From NCBI RefSeq assembly GCF_006517255.1, contig NZ_CP041185.1:5518001-5582000 (forward strand): a DNA stretch of 64,000 bases, in the 5' to 3' direction. Each line of letters starts with the position of its first letter. Within the stretch, counting starts at the first letter, position 1. The translations under genes and the position numbers were made by a program. This stretch comes from Janthinobacterium tructae. Its GTDB lineage: Bacteria > Pseudomonadota > Gammaproteobacteria > Burkholderiales > Burkholderiaceae_D. This document shows positions 25,703-35,076 of this stretch, piece by piece. The notes beneath the pieces are model-generated. The model had not been told where the DNA came from. It ran no database searches and saw only the letters and a program-made list of their open reading frames with translations.

Positions 25703-25881
25703 GAGCACACCCGTAACTAGTGAATGGATTACCGCTTGTCCAGATTAGCGGCAGGTTCAGCGGGAACTTGAGGGTGTTTTTGAAAAAAAAGTGAAAATAA
25801 TCTGAATGGTTTTGCCTGGCCGCCGGAATCGCCCGCAAAACCCGCATGGATGCTGGGGAGACGATTCCGGCCGCGACCGGT

Positions 25882-26709
25882 TTATTTGACGAGTTCTTCC
25901 AGTCCCGCACTCAGTTCGGCAGGCGGCGGCATCCTGTCCACCAGCACGGACGGCGGTAAACCGAGCGCTTCAGCCACTTCATTCGGGTAGCAGGCGATGA
26001 TTTCTTCATTGCTCAAGGCATTTTCCTCGATGCGCGCGCGCCAGGAAGCCAGGTGCACGATGGCGGCCAGCCGGTTCAGGGGCGTCTTGGCCAGCGGATC
26101 GGGAAAGGCGGCGATGGCCTCGGCAAAGGTGGCAGGGAACTTCCAGCGGCGCGTCAGTTCGGCGCCCACTTGCGCATAGTCATAGCCCAGCGACACCCGT
26201 TCCGCATCAAGCCGGCGCGCATCGAGCGGCGGCGCGATCTTGTCGAGCTGCATGGCTTGCTCGGGCATGGCGGCATGGATCACCAGTTGTCCGATCGCAT
26301 GCATCATGCCGACGGTGAACGCCAGGTCCTGGTTGTCGCCCGTCTGTCTGGCGATCCAGCGGGCCGACACGGCGCTGTGCAGGCTGTAGCGCCAGAACTG
26401 CGGCAGATTCAGGCCGGGCACGGTCTTGTAGCCGCTGACCAGGCCCGAGCTGATGACGAGGGTGCGCACGGTCACAAAACCGAGCATCAGCACGGCGTCT
26501 TCCACCGTGCCGACGCTGCGCGAGACGTGGTAATAGGCCGAGTTGGCCAGCCGCAGCAGCTTGGCGCTCAGCACCGGGTCCGCTCCCAGCTGGCGCGCGA
26601 TGTCTTCGGTGGCAATGGCGGGGTTGTCGAAACTGCGCACCAGTTCATTGACGATCTTCGGGGCGGCAGGCAGGGCGTGGGGTTGCTGGAACAGCGCTTC
26701 CAGTTGCAT
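25882..26709 (-). CDS. HDOD-domain signalling protein
   Basis: This 275-residue protein is built mostly of an HDOD domain (about 5-205), a catalytically inactive relative of HD phosphohydrolases. Recognisable blocks are LPAAPKIVNELV, DPVLSAKLLRLANSAYY, EDAVLMLGFVTVRTLV and VGMMHAIGQLVIHAA. HDOD proteins act in c-di-GMP, motility and chemotaxis-linked signalling without a known reaction. AAAGGAG seven bases before the ATG at 26709 decides the start. Confidence 0.85.
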   Translation of the reverse strand: MQLEALFQQPHALPAAPKIVNELVRSFDNPAIATEDIARQLGADPVLSAKLLRLANSAYYHVSRSVGTVEDAVLMLGFVTVRTLVISSGLVSGYKTVPGLNLPQFWRYSLHSAVSARWIARQTGDNQDLAFTVGMMHAIGQLVIHAAMPEQAMQLDKIAPPLDARRLDAERVSLGYDYAQVGAELTRRWKFPATFAEAIAAFPDPLAKTPLNRLAAIVHLASWRARIEENALSNEEIIACYPNEVAEALGLPPSVLVDRMPPPAELSAGLEELVK

Positions 26710-26861
26710 GGCAATCTCCTTTGGCGTACACGCGGCACGGGGTCGTTCAACTATAAGCTGATTTTTTGTCCGCATGAAAAAAAGTTTGGGGATGGTTGTC
26801 GGGCCCAAAAAAGGTATGATTTCAGGCTATGATTTTGGCTATTTTCATCGAAAGGATCGCC

Positions 26862-28925
26862 ATGCACGGTTTGCGTTTTTCCTGGCCCCGCACGCCAGTC
26901 CAGGCTGCCATCGTCATCGCCCTGGCCGGCGTCTCGCTGGCCGGTTTTCCGGCTCAGGCGCACGGCCAGGCCGCCGGCGCCACTGCCGCTGTCCCCGTCA
27001 AAGTCTTGCCTGGCGACGACTTCTATGACTACGTGAATGGCGACTGGCTGCGCAGCACGGAGATTCCCGCCGACCGCAGCAGCTGGGGCTCGTTCGCCAT
27101 CCTTGCCAACGCGACCAACGAGCGCATCATCGGCCTCGTCGAAGGCCTGGCGGCGGCGCCACAGACGGATGCCTCCGCGCGCCAGGTCAGCGATTTTTAC
27201 CGTTCCTGGATGGATGAAGCGGCTATCGAAGCGAAAGGCTGGGCGCCGATCAAGCCCTTGTTGACAAAGATCAATGGCATACGCGACCAGGCAGGGCTGG
27301 CCCGTGCGCTGGGCGAGAGCTTGCGCGCCGATGTCGATCCGCTCAACGCCACCAATTTTCATACGGAAAACCTGTTTGGCCTGTGGGTGGCGCAAGACTT
27401 GAACGACACCACGCGCAATGTGGCTTACCTGCTGCAGGGCGGACTGGGCTTGCCCGACCGCGCCTTTTACCAGGGCGACAGCGCGCGCATGCAGGGCTTG
27501 CGCACGGCTTACCAGGCGCATATTGCCGCCATGCTCCGGCAGGCCGGCTACAGCGATGCGGCGGGCCGCGCCGCGCGCGTGTTTGCGCTGGAGCAGCAGA
27601 TTGCCGCCAGTCACGCCAGCCGCGAAGATTCGGCCGATGTGGTCAAGGGCAATAACGCGTGGCGCGCCGCCGACTTCGCCAGCAAGGCGCCGGGCCTGGA
27701 CTGGAAAGCTTTCTTCCAGGCGGCAGGGCTGGGCCAGCAGACGGATTTCATCGTCTGGCATCCGACGGCCATGACGGGCAGCGCGGCGCTGGTGGCGAGC
27801 GTGCCGCTGGCCACCTGGAAGGATTTCCTGGCCTTCCACGCCATCAACCATTTCAGCACGATTCTGCCGAAGGCGGCCGCCGAGCAGCGCTTTGCCTTCT
27901 ATGGCAGCACCCTGAGCGGCACGCCGCAGCAGTCGCCGCGCAGCAAGCGGGCGCTGGAGGCGACGAATGCGGCCCTGAGCGATGCCGTCGGCAAGCTGTA
28001 CGTGGAACGCTTTTTCCCGCCGGAATCGAAAGCCCGCGTGCAAGACATGGTGACGAATATCGTCGCCGCCTTCTCGCGCCGCATCGACAAGCTGGACTGG
28101 ATGGCGCCCGCCACCAAGGCGCAGGCGCAGGAAAAACTCAAGACCCTGTACGTGGGCGTGGGCTATCCCGAGCGTTGGGACAGCTATGCGGGCTTGCGCG
28201 TGGTGCGCGGCGACGCGCTGGGCAATGTGCAACGGGCGGAACAGTTTCACTATCGCCGGGAACTGGCCAAGCTGGGCCAGTCGCCGGACCGCAAGGCCTG
28301 GGCCATGCCGGCGCAGCTGGTCAACGCCGTCAACCTGCCGCTGCAAAATGCGCTGAACTTCCCCGCCGCCATCCTGCAGCCGCCATTCTTCGACCCGCAG
28401 GCATCCGATGCGGCCAACTATGGCGGCATCGGCGCCACCATCGGCCACGAGATCAGCCACAGTTTTGACGACCAGGGTGCGCAGTTCGACGCCCAGGGCA
28501 AGCTGCGCGACTGGTGGACACCGGCCGACCTGGCGCATTTCCAGTCGGCATCCCAGCAGCTGGTGGCGCAATTCGCGGCCTACAAGCCGTTTCCCGACCT
28601 GGCCGTGAATGGCCAGCTGACCCTGAGCGAAAACCTGGCCGATCTGGCCGGCGTGGCGGCCGCGCATGATGCGTTCACGCTGTCGCAACAGGGCAAGCCG
28701 GCGCAGTCGAACGCGGACCGCGATTTCTTCATCGGCTACGGCGTCAGCTGGCGCAGCAAGGCGCGCGAAGCGGCGGCGCGCCAGCAAATCCTCACGGATG
28801 GCCATGCGCCGGCGCAATACCGCGCCGCCACCGTGCGCAACCTCGACGCCTGGTATCCGGCCTTCGACGTCCAGCCGGGGCAGCAGCTGTACCTGGCGCC
28901 GCAACAGCGTGTGCGCGTCTGGTAG
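26862..28925 (+). CDS. M13-family zinc metallopeptidase (PepO/neprilysin-like)
   Basis: Exported oligopeptidase of 687 residues. The N-terminus has a signal peptide (about 1-30, VIALAGVSLAGFPAQA) and the mature chain starts near the family block DDFYDYVNGDWLRSTEIP. The zinc site is complete: HEISH at 529-533 with the third ligand Glu590 in ENLADLAG, and NFPAAILQPPFFDP precedes it. The C-terminus ends with VRVW, similar to the usual CxVW motif but with Arg in place of Cys. GAAAGGA is five bases before the ATG at 26862. It probably degrades peptides in the periplasm. Confidence 0.92.
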   Translation: MHGLRFSWPRTPVQAAIVIALAGVSLAGFPAQAHGQAAGATAAVPVKVLPGDDFYDYVNGDWLRSTEIPADRSSWGSFAILANATNERIIGLVEGLAAAPQTDASARQVSDFYRSWMDEAAIEAKGWAPIKPLLTKINGIRDQAGLARALGESLRADVDPLNATNFHTENLFGLWVAQDLNDTTRNVAYLLQGGLGLPDRAFYQGDSARMQGLRTAYQAHIAAMLRQAGYSDAAGRAARVFALEQQIAASHASREDSADVVKGNNAWRAADFASKAPGLDWKAFFQAAGLGQQTDFIVWHPTAMTGSAALVASVPLATWKDFLAFHAINHFSTILPKAAAEQRFAFYGSTLSGTPQQSPRSKRALEATNAALSDAVGKLYVERFFPPESKARVQDMVTNIVAAFSRRIDKLDWMAPATKAQAQEKLKTLYVGVGYPERWDSYAGLRVVRGDALGNVQRAEQFHYRRELAKLGQSPDRKAWAMPAQLVNAVNLPLQNALNFPAAILQPPFFDPQASDAANYGGIGATIGHEISHSFDDQGAQFDAQGKLRDWWTPADLAHFQSASQQLVAQFAAYKPFPDLAVNGQLTLSENLADLAGVAAAHDAFTLSQQGKPAQSNADRDFFIGYGVSWRSKAREAAARQQILTDGHAPAQYRAATVRNLDAWYPAFDVQPGQQLYLAPQQRVRVW

Positions 28926-28992
28926 ACATAAGCGGTGCCGGACGGGGAGTCGGCCGGCAGCGTAAAATGCGCCCATCGATGACAGGAGCGCC

Positions 28993-29643
28993 ATGAAGCC
29001 GACCCCGCAGCAAGATCAGCAAGACCCCATCCACGCCATCACGGGGCGCACGCTGGCCCATTACGATGCCAGCGCCGAGCAGTTTTTCGAAGGCACGCGC
29101 GACCACGATGTCAGCCAGAACATCGCCGCGCTGCTGGGGGCCATCGGCAAGCCTGCGCCGTTGGCGATCCTCGACCTCGGTTGCGGCCCCGGCCGCGACC
29201 TGAAGGCGTTCACGGCCATGGGCCATCACGCCACGGGCGTCGATGGCTGCCCCCGCTTCGTCGAGATGGCGCGCGCCTACAGCGGCTGCACCGTGTGGCA
29301 GCAGGATTTCGTCGACCTTGATCTGCCTGCCGGGCACTTCGACGGCGTGTTCGCCAATGCCGTGCTGTTCCACGTGCCCAGCGCCGTCTTGCCCGGCGTG
29401 CTGCGCGCCCTGTACTCCTGCCTGAAGCCCGGTGGCGTACTGTTCAGCTCGAACCCGCGCGGGCAGAACCAGGAAGGCTGGAATGGCGCGCGCTATGGCA
29501 GCTACCACGACGAAGCGACGTGGGCCGCGTACGTACAGGGCGCCGGTTTTACCTTGATCGAGCAGTACTACCGTCCGCCCGGCTTGCCGCGCGACCAGCA
29601 GCCGTGGCTGGCCACTGTATGGCGCAAGGATTTGACGGCCTGA
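28993..29643 (+). CDS. Class I SAM-dependent methyltransferase
   Basis: This 216-residue cytosolic protein has a Rossmann methyltransferase fold. Motif I ILDLGCGPGRDL is at 59-70, motif II GVDGCPRFVEMA follows, and FDGVFANAVLFHVPS is the post-I region. The substrate cannot be told from sequence. GGAG lies a few bases before the ATG. It is 67 bp after the M13 peptidase gene and may share its transcript. Confidence 0.85.
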   Translation: MKPTPQQDQQDPIHAITGRTLAHYDASAEQFFEGTRDHDVSQNIAALLGAIGKPAPLAILDLGCGPGRDLKAFTAMGHHATGVDGCPRFVEMARAYSGCTVWQQDFVDLDLPAGHFDGVFANAVLFHVPSAVLPGVLRALYSCLKPGGVLFSSNPRGQNQEGWNGARYGSYHDEATWAAYVQGAGFTLIEQYYRPPGLPRDQQPWLATVWRKDLTA

Positions 29644-29807
29644 TCGACGATGTTGGCGCTGTGTTAGGAACCGTACAGAGCCTTTGATCGCCACTGCGTA
29701 TTATGAACACATCGACACGCAGCAAGCAGTTTGCAACAGCGTGTGAGCCGCAGTACCGGCCCTTGCGGGCTGGACAACAGATGTACCAACTACAGTGAGG
29801 ATCCATC

Positions 29808-29993
29808 ATGAACAAAGATCAAGTCGAAGGTAAACTGAAGGAAGTCGGCGGTAAAATCCAGGAAGCCGCTGGCAAAGTCGTCGGCAACGAAGAACAGCAA
29901 GCCAAGGGCCTGGCAAACCAGGTCGAAGGCAAAGTGCAGAAGAAGGTTGGCGACGTCAAGGATGCAGTAGAGACCATCACCCGCAAGCCTTAA
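29808..29993 (+). CDS. CsbD-family stress protein
   Basis: This 61-residue hydrophilic helical protein begins MNKDQVEGKLKEVGGKIQEA and has a second similar block GLANQVEGKVQKKVGDVKDA. That is the CsbD pattern, seen in general-stress proteins of unknown biochemical role. GAGGATCC precedes the ATG. It is monocistronic by layout. Confidence 0.92.
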   Translation: MNKDQVEGKLKEVGGKIQEAAGKVVGNEEQQAKGLANQVEGKVQKKVGDVKDAVETITRKP

Positions 29994-30010
29994 TGGCAGA
30001 CACCTGACAA

Positions 30011-30124
30011 GACCTGCTGCGCGTCGCGACTTGCGGCCTGCGATGCTCACTGCCTCGGCGGCCCCGTGCACAGCACAGTTCCGCTTCTCGGCCACGTGGC
30101 TTCCGCTCGCTACGGTCCTGTCAG
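30011..30124. repeat. Dispersed intergenic repeat, copy A
   Basis: A segment of about 114 bp closely matches 48620-48722. Shared stretches include CTGCGCGTCGCGA, CGATGCTCACTG and CCGCTCGCTACGGT. It sits between csbD and the terminator of the S9 peptidase gene. It is non-coding and probably a REP/BIME-like family element. Confidence 0.75.
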
Positions 30125-30163
30125 ATGTCGTTACTGTGCTTGATCGCATTAAGTTCAGTACAA

Positions 30164-30206
30164 AATAAAAACCGCCGCCTGTCGCAAGACAGGCGGCGGT
30201 TTTTTA
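30164..30206. terminator. Bidirectional hairpin terminator
   Basis: A 13-bp perfect stem (ACCGCCGCCTGTC / GACAGGCGGCGGT) with loop GCAA is flanked by A-rich and T-rich tracts, so it ends transcription from either side, including the S9 peptidase gene on the minus strand. Confidence 0.9.
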
Positions 30207-30223
30207 TTGGATGCAGCGCAAAC

Positions 30224-32434
30224 TTACTGTGCTGGCTTCATCAGGTTCTGCTTGAAGAACATCTCAATTTTCTTGTAGACATGGCGCTGGCCCGCGCGCG
30301 ACGAGATGCCGTGCTTGGCGCCCGGATACGTCATCAGGTCGAACTGCACGCCGCGGTTCACCAGCGCGTCGATCAGGCGCGTGCTGTTGCTGAACAAGAC
30401 GTTATCGTCGGCCATGCCGTGCACCAGCAGCAGCGGCGACTGCAAGCCGTCCAGGTGGGCGAACACGGTGCTGGCCTTGTAGCCATCCACGTTTTCCTTC
30501 GGCATGCCGAGGAATTGCTCCGTGTAGTGGGTGTCGTACAGCGACCAGTCGGTCACGGGCGCCACCGAGACGCCCATGGCGATCTTGCTTGATGCGGCCG
30601 ACAGCAGGCGCAGGGTCATGAAGCCGCCGTAGCTCCAGCCGAACACGCCAATGCGTTTCGCGTCAACGAAACTTTGCTTGCCCAGCCAGTCGATGCCGAC
30701 CAGTTGATCGGCCACTTCGGCCGCACCGAGGTTGTGATAGATGGCGTCCGTGAACGCGCGTTCGCGGCGCGAGGAACCCCGGTTATCCAGGCGGAAGACG
30801 ACAAAGCCTTGCTGCGCCATGTACTGGTCGAAGTTGTTGCCCCAGCGGCGCGCCACGTGCTGCGAGTGCGGGCCGCCATACGTCGACAGGTAGACGGGAT
30901 AGCGTTTGCCCGCGTCGAAGTTCGACGGCTTGACGATGGAATAGTGCAAGGTCTGGCCATCGTTGGCTTTCAGGGTGCCGTATTCCGTTGGCAGGTGGTC
31001 CGCCTTGTACTTGAAATACGGATGGCTGGCGTTGAGCGCATTTTCTTCCAGCCAGCCCACCATGGCACCGTCCGGGCGGCGGATGCTCACTTGCGGCGGC
31101 GTGGCCGGGTCGGAATAGGTGTCGACGAAGACTTCACCATTGCGCGAGAACGTCGTGTCGTGCCAGCCATCGGCTTTCGTTACGCGCTGCGGCTTGTCGG
31201 CCGTGCTGCCATCGAGGGCCAGGGCGTAGGTCTGCTTGTCGATCACGGCGTCGCGGTTCGACGATACATAAACCTTGCCGGTTTTCTGGTTCACCGCCAG
31301 CACGCTGTCGATGCCCCATGCACCCGACGTGACCGGGTGCAGCAGCTTGCCGCCCATGTCGTACAGGTACAGATGGTTGCGGCCCGTGCGCTCGGACGAC
31401 CAGAGGAAGGTGCCGTTCGACAGGAAGCGCAGGTCGTCATGGATGCTGACCCAGGTTGTCGACGTTTCCGTCAGCAGGGTGCGCTGCGCCAGGGTGGCTG
31501 CATCGACAGCCACCAGGTCGAGGGTCTTCTGGTCGCGCGACTGGCGCTGGTAGACCAGCGACTTGCTGTCCGCACTCCAGTCGGCGCGCACCAGGTAGAT
31601 GTCCGGGTTCGTGCCCAGATCCACCTGGCGCTGCGCGCCCGTTTCCGGCGAGACGATCAGCAGCTGCACCAGCACGTTCGGGTCGCCGGCGGCAGGGTAG
31701 CGCTGCTCGACGACGTCGGTGCGGTCGGCGAAGATTTCGAAGCGGCGCACCACGGGCACCGGTGCTTCGTCATAGCGTTTGTAGGCGATGGCAGAATCGT
31801 CGGGCGCCCAGTAGTAGCCGGTGCGCTGGCCCATTTCTTCCTGTGCCACGAATTCGGCTTCGCCGTTGCGGATCGTGCCCTTGCCATCGGTGGTCAGCTG
31901 GCGTTCCTTGTCCGTCTTGAGGTCGATCACATAGATGTTTTGATCGCGCACAAACGACACGTAGCGGCCTTTCGGCGAAATTTTCGGGTCCAGCACATTG
32001 CCCTTGGCGACCAGGCGCGCCTTGTCCGGGTGGGCCGCGTCGACCAGGTACAGATTGCCGGCCAGCGGCACCAGCAGCTGCTTGCCATCGGGCGACCAGC
32101 TGTAGCTGAGAATGCCGTTCAGGCTGGCCGTGCGCTCGCGTTCGCGGCGCGCCTGCTCTTCGGGCGAAATCGTTTCATTCGGCACCAGCGCCTTCGAGTC
32201 GACCAGGCGGTGCGTGCTCTTGTCCTTCAGCTTGAATTCCCACAGGTCGAGCTGGAACTGGTTGTCGGCGCGCCCGCGCAGGAACGTGACGCGCTCGCCG
32301 TCGGGCGAGACCTTCAGGTTGCGCACGCCGGGGCCGGCCAGCGCCGGATCGGCATGGATACGTTCCAGGGTCAGCTTTTCAGCCGATGCGGGAACGCTGG
32401 CCATCGCGGCCAGAAAACAAAGAATAAAACGCAT
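30224..32434 (-). CDS. S9-family prolyl (dipeptidyl) peptidase, DPP IV-like
   Basis: Exported serine peptidase of 736 residues with a signal peptide (1-18, ending SASA-like ASA-EK). The N-terminal beta-propeller of DPP IV type fills about 60-470 and the alpha/beta-hydrolase domain about 490-730. The nucleophile Ser601 is in GWSYGG, the acid is Asp676 or Asp677 in ADDNV, and His708 is in AKHG. It removes dipeptides, usually X-Pro, from peptides in the periplasm. The gene ends just before a strong terminator. Confidence 0.92.
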   Translation of the reverse strand: MRFILCFLAAMASVPASAEKLTLERIHADPALAGPGVRNLKVSPDGERVTFLRGRADNQFQLDLWEFKLKDKSTHRLVDSKALVPNETISPEEQARRERERTASLNGILSYSWSPDGKQLLVPLAGNLYLVDAAHPDKARLVAKGNVLDPKISPKGRYVSFVRDQNIYVIDLKTDKERQLTTDGKGTIRNGEAEFVAQEEMGQRTGYYWAPDDSAIAYKRYDEAPVPVVRRFEIFADRTDVVEQRYPAAGDPNVLVQLLIVSPETGAQRQVDLGTNPDIYLVRADWSADSKSLVYQRQSRDQKTLDLVAVDAATLAQRTLLTETSTTWVSIHDDLRFLSNGTFLWSSERTGRNHLYLYDMGGKLLHPVTSGAWGIDSVLAVNQKTGKVYVSSNRDAVIDKQTYALALDGSTADKPQRVTKADGWHDTTFSRNGEVFVDTYSDPATPPQVSIRRPDGAMVGWLEENALNASHPYFKYKADHLPTEYGTLKANDGQTLHYSIVKPSNFDAGKRYPVYLSTYGGPHSQHVARRWGNNFDQYMAQQGFVVFRLDNRGSSRRERAFTDAIYHNLGAAEVADQLVGIDWLGKQSFVDAKRIGVFGWSYGGFMTLRLLSAASSKIAMGVSVAPVTDWSLYDTHYTEQFLGMPKENVDGYKASTVFAHLDGLQSPLLLVHGMADDNVLFSNSTRLIDALVNRGVQFDLMTYPGAKHGISSRAGQRHVYKKIEMFFKQNLMKPAQ

Positions 32435-32633
32435 GGATGTCTCGGTAGTTGGAAGAATGAATAACGCTGCATGCCAAACAGGGCAGGCAGGATTGAGCGT
32501 TGCCTAAGCGTAAGACGATACCAGAGCGTGCCTGTTTATGCGATAGCCCCGGCCACGGAATAAGACGTTCCTGGCCGTATTTCCTTCGTCAAAAATATCC
32601 AACAGCCGCCCATTCCATGGCGCTTTCACTGGT

Positions 32634-33473
32634 TCAGGCCAATATCGTACCTGCTATCACGGTCAGGCATGCGCCGCCTATCCAGGCGTGGCCATCGCGG
32701 AAATTGACGGACACGCGGCCGTCGCGCTGCAAACAGGTGCCCTGGCGCACGCGGTAGTCGGCGCCTGCCATCAGGTGCGCGATGCAGGCGTTGGCGCTGC
32801 CCGTGACGGGATCCTCGACCAGCGCGCCGTGCTCGCTGAGCAGCGCGCGCACTTCGTAATCGGCCGGCCCACCGGCGCCGTGCGCGCCGTAGAGTGCCAG
32901 TCCGTCAGCCATTGACGCTGCCAGCAATGCCGTCATCGCCGCGATGTCGGCATGGACGGCCAGGCAGGCCGCAGCGCTTGGCAGCGGCACGCACAGCCAG
33001 CGGATGCCCATGTCGACGACGGTGCCGCCAGCGGCCGCCGCGTCGCCCAGTGCCGTTTGCAGCAGCGGCAGCAGCGCGGGGACGAGCGAGCGCGTGGTGC
33101 AGGGCGGCGCCTCGAACGCCAGTACGCCGCCGGCGCCGCGTTCTATCTGCACCAGGCCGACGCCGCATTCCTGCACGATGCGCGCGCCCTTGGGCCGCAT
33201 GCCCGCATCGAGCAGGGCATGCGTCGTGCCCAGGGTCGGGTGGCCGGCGAACGGGAATTCCATCTCGGGCGAAAAAATCCGCACGCGGTAATCGGCTGCC
33301 GGGTCGCGCGGCGCCAGCACGAAGGTGGTTTCCGACAGGCCCGTCCAGCGCGCGATCGCCTGCATCTGCGCGTCATCGAGGCCGTCGGCGTCGAGCACCA
33401 CGGCCAGCGGATTGCCCATGAACGGCACCGTGCTGAAGACATCGACTTGCCTGAAGGGGCGGGGCTGTGGCAT
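32634..33473 (-). CDS. PhzF-family isomerase-like protein
   Basis: This 279-residue protein has the two-lobed diaminopimelate-epimerase-like fold of PhzF. The start FRQVDVFSTVPFMGNPLAVV, the catalytic Glu48 in LSETTFV and the block EFPFAGHPTLGT are diagnostic. No phenazine genes are nearby, so a general isomerase or epimerase role is more likely than phenazine production. It lies 18 bp after the MATE gene on the same strand. Confidence 0.88.
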   Translation of the reverse strand: MPQPRPFRQVDVFSTVPFMGNPLAVVLDADGLDDAQMQAIARWTGLSETTFVLAPRDPAADYRVRIFSPEMEFPFAGHPTLGTTHALLDAGMRPKGARIVQECGVGLVQIERGAGGVLAFEAPPCTTRSLVPALLPLLQTALGDAAAAGGTVVDMGIRWLCVPLPSAAACLAVHADIAAMTALLAASMADGLALYGAHGAGGPADYEVRALLSEHGALVEDPVTGSANACIAHLMAGADYRVRQGTCLQRDGRVSVNFRDGHAWIGGACLTVIAGTILA

Positions 33474-33491
33474 GGCGGTTTCCTTGTCGGC

Positions 33492-34886
33492 TTATCGGGC
33501 GGCGCGCAGGCGCTGCAGCGACAGGCGGTTCAAATACCAGGTCAGCAGCACGGCGGCCACCGTCAGGCCCGTGACGAGGCCGATCCAGAAGCCGGCGGCG
33601 GCCATCGGTTCGGCCGGCGACCAGATGAAGCCTTGCGGCGCGAGGCCCAGCACATAGCCGATGGGCAGCGAGAAACCCCAGAACGCCAGCAGCTGGATCA
33701 GCATCGGCTGGCGCGTCACCTTGTAGCCGCGAATGGCGCAGGAAGTGGCCACCTGCGTAGCGTCGGACAGCTGGAACAGGGCGGCGAACAGCAGCAGCTG
33801 CGCGCACAGTTCCTGCACCTGCGGATCGGACGTATAGGCTTGCGCGATCTGGTGGCGGAAGACGGTGATGGCGGTGGCCGAGACGATGGCCGCCGTCAGC
33901 GACATGGCCACGCCCACCCACGAAATGAAACGTGCGCGGTGCAGATTGGCTTCGCCCACGGCATGGCCCACGCGCGTCACCAGCGCGATGCCGAAAGTGA
34001 GCGGCACCATGAAGACGACGGACGAGAAATTCAGGGCAATCTGGTGCGCCGACACCTGGATCACGCCGAAGCGCGCCACCAGCAGGCTGATGACGCCAAA
34101 GGCGCTCACTTCGGCAAAGTAGGTGACGCCAATGGGCAGGCCCAGGCGCAGCATGGGGCCGATGGACGACGGCTGCGGCCATTCCCAGTGCGTGAATGGA
34201 TACGTGGCATGGTAGGCGGGCGCGATCCTGATCCAGGCCAGCATGGCCAGCAGCATCATCCACACGCAGCAGGTGGTGGCCACGGCGCAGCCCACGCCGC
34301 CCATCTTCGGCATGCCCCAATGGCCGTAGATCAGCAGGTAGTTGACGAGAATGTTCAGCGCCAGCGCGGCCAGCGCGATGACCATCACGGGCTTGGTCTG
34401 GTTGATGCTGGTGCTGTAGCCGTACAGCGCGCGGTAGGCGGCGAACGGCGGCAGCGCGCAGCTGATGATGTGCACGAACAGCTTGGCCTTGGCCGCCACG
34501 GCGGGTTCGAGCATCAGGTGGTCGAACACCAGCGCCGCCATGTTCGTCAGCAGGCAGGCCACCAGGCCGACGAGCAGCGCCTTCCACAGCGACTGGCGCA
34601 CGATGTGCGGCACCTGGTCGTGGCGCGCGGCGCCGATTTCATGCGCTACCAGGGTATTGATCGCCATCATGATGCCGCTCACGGTGACGAGCACGATGGA
34701 CCAGATGGCCGCGCCCAGCGACACGGCCGCCAGTTCCTCGGGATTCGTATGGCCCGTCATCGCCACGTCGGCCGCGCCCATGCCGACGGTGGCCAGCTGG
34801 CCGATCAGGATGGGCCACGCCAGCTTCCACAGTGAGGAAATTTCAGTACGGACGGCAGGCAGGGTGAATGAGGTAGTGTGTGGCAT
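33492..34886 (-). CDS. MATE-family multidrug efflux transporter (NorM-like)
   Basis: This 464-residue inner-membrane protein has about 12 helices in two halves. The opening ISSLWKLAWPILIGQLATVGMG and the block DVAMTGHTNPEELAAVSLG are typical of NorM/DinF drug/cation antiporters. AAGG lies nine bases before the ATG at 34886; a TTG three codons earlier is less likely. It is probably in an operon with the PhzF-like gene. Confidence 0.9.
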   Translation of the reverse strand: MPHTTSFTLPAVRTEISSLWKLAWPILIGQLATVGMGAADVAMTGHTNPEELAAVSLGAAIWSIVLVTVSGIMMAINTLVAHEIGAARHDQVPHIVRQSLWKALLVGLVACLLTNMAALVFDHLMLEPAVAAKAKLFVHIISCALPPFAAYRALYGYSTSINQTKPVMVIALAALALNILVNYLLIYGHWGMPKMGGVGCAVATTCCVWMMLLAMLAWIRIAPAYHATYPFTHWEWPQPSSIGPMLRLGLPIGVTYFAEVSAFGVISLLVARFGVIQVSAHQIALNFSSVVFMVPLTFGIALVTRVGHAVGEANLHRARFISWVGVAMSLTAAIVSATAITVFRHQIAQAYTSDPQVQELCAQLLLFAALFQLSDATQVATSCAIRGYKVTRQPMLIQLLAFWGFSLPIGYVLGLAPQGFIWSPAEPMAAAGFWIGLVTGLTVAAVLLTWYLNRLSLQRLRAAR

Positions 34887-34975
34887 AGGCGGCAACCTTG
34901 ACTAAACACAACATTCTACTGGCATTCGCCGTGCTTGTCCGTCGAGGCATTCCTGACCCCCGGGCGCGGTAATCA

Positions 34976-34984
34976 TTTGTTACA
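34976..34984 (+). promoter_or_regulatory. TTTGTTACA element, crystallin gene 1
   Basis: TTTGTTACA occurs 92 bp before the ATG of the first crystallin gene. The same nine bases lie upstream of the other three crystallin genes (35817, 36810, 37964). TAGACT follows 22 bp after the TTGTTA core. Confidence 0.45.
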
Positions 34985-35076
34985 GCCAAGTGGGCCAGTC
35001 GCGGATAGACTGCGCGCTCTATTTGGCAAAATGACCAAATAGTCACACCGTACTATCCTGACTATGGAGTAAGACC

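Noticed and set aside
26751..28994. Minus-strand open frame of over 700 codons opposite the M13 peptidase
   Set aside because: The peptidase on the plus strand has its full zinc site and signal peptide; the antisense frame is a GC-skew shadow.
32435..32633. Gap between the S9 peptidase and PhzF genes searched for features
   Set aside because: No convincing promoter, RNA or coding frame was found.
32952..34835. Plus-strand open frame of over 600 codons opposite the PhzF and MATE genes
   Set aside because: It has extreme His/Arg/Gly composition and no motif, while both minus-strand genes are clear family members.
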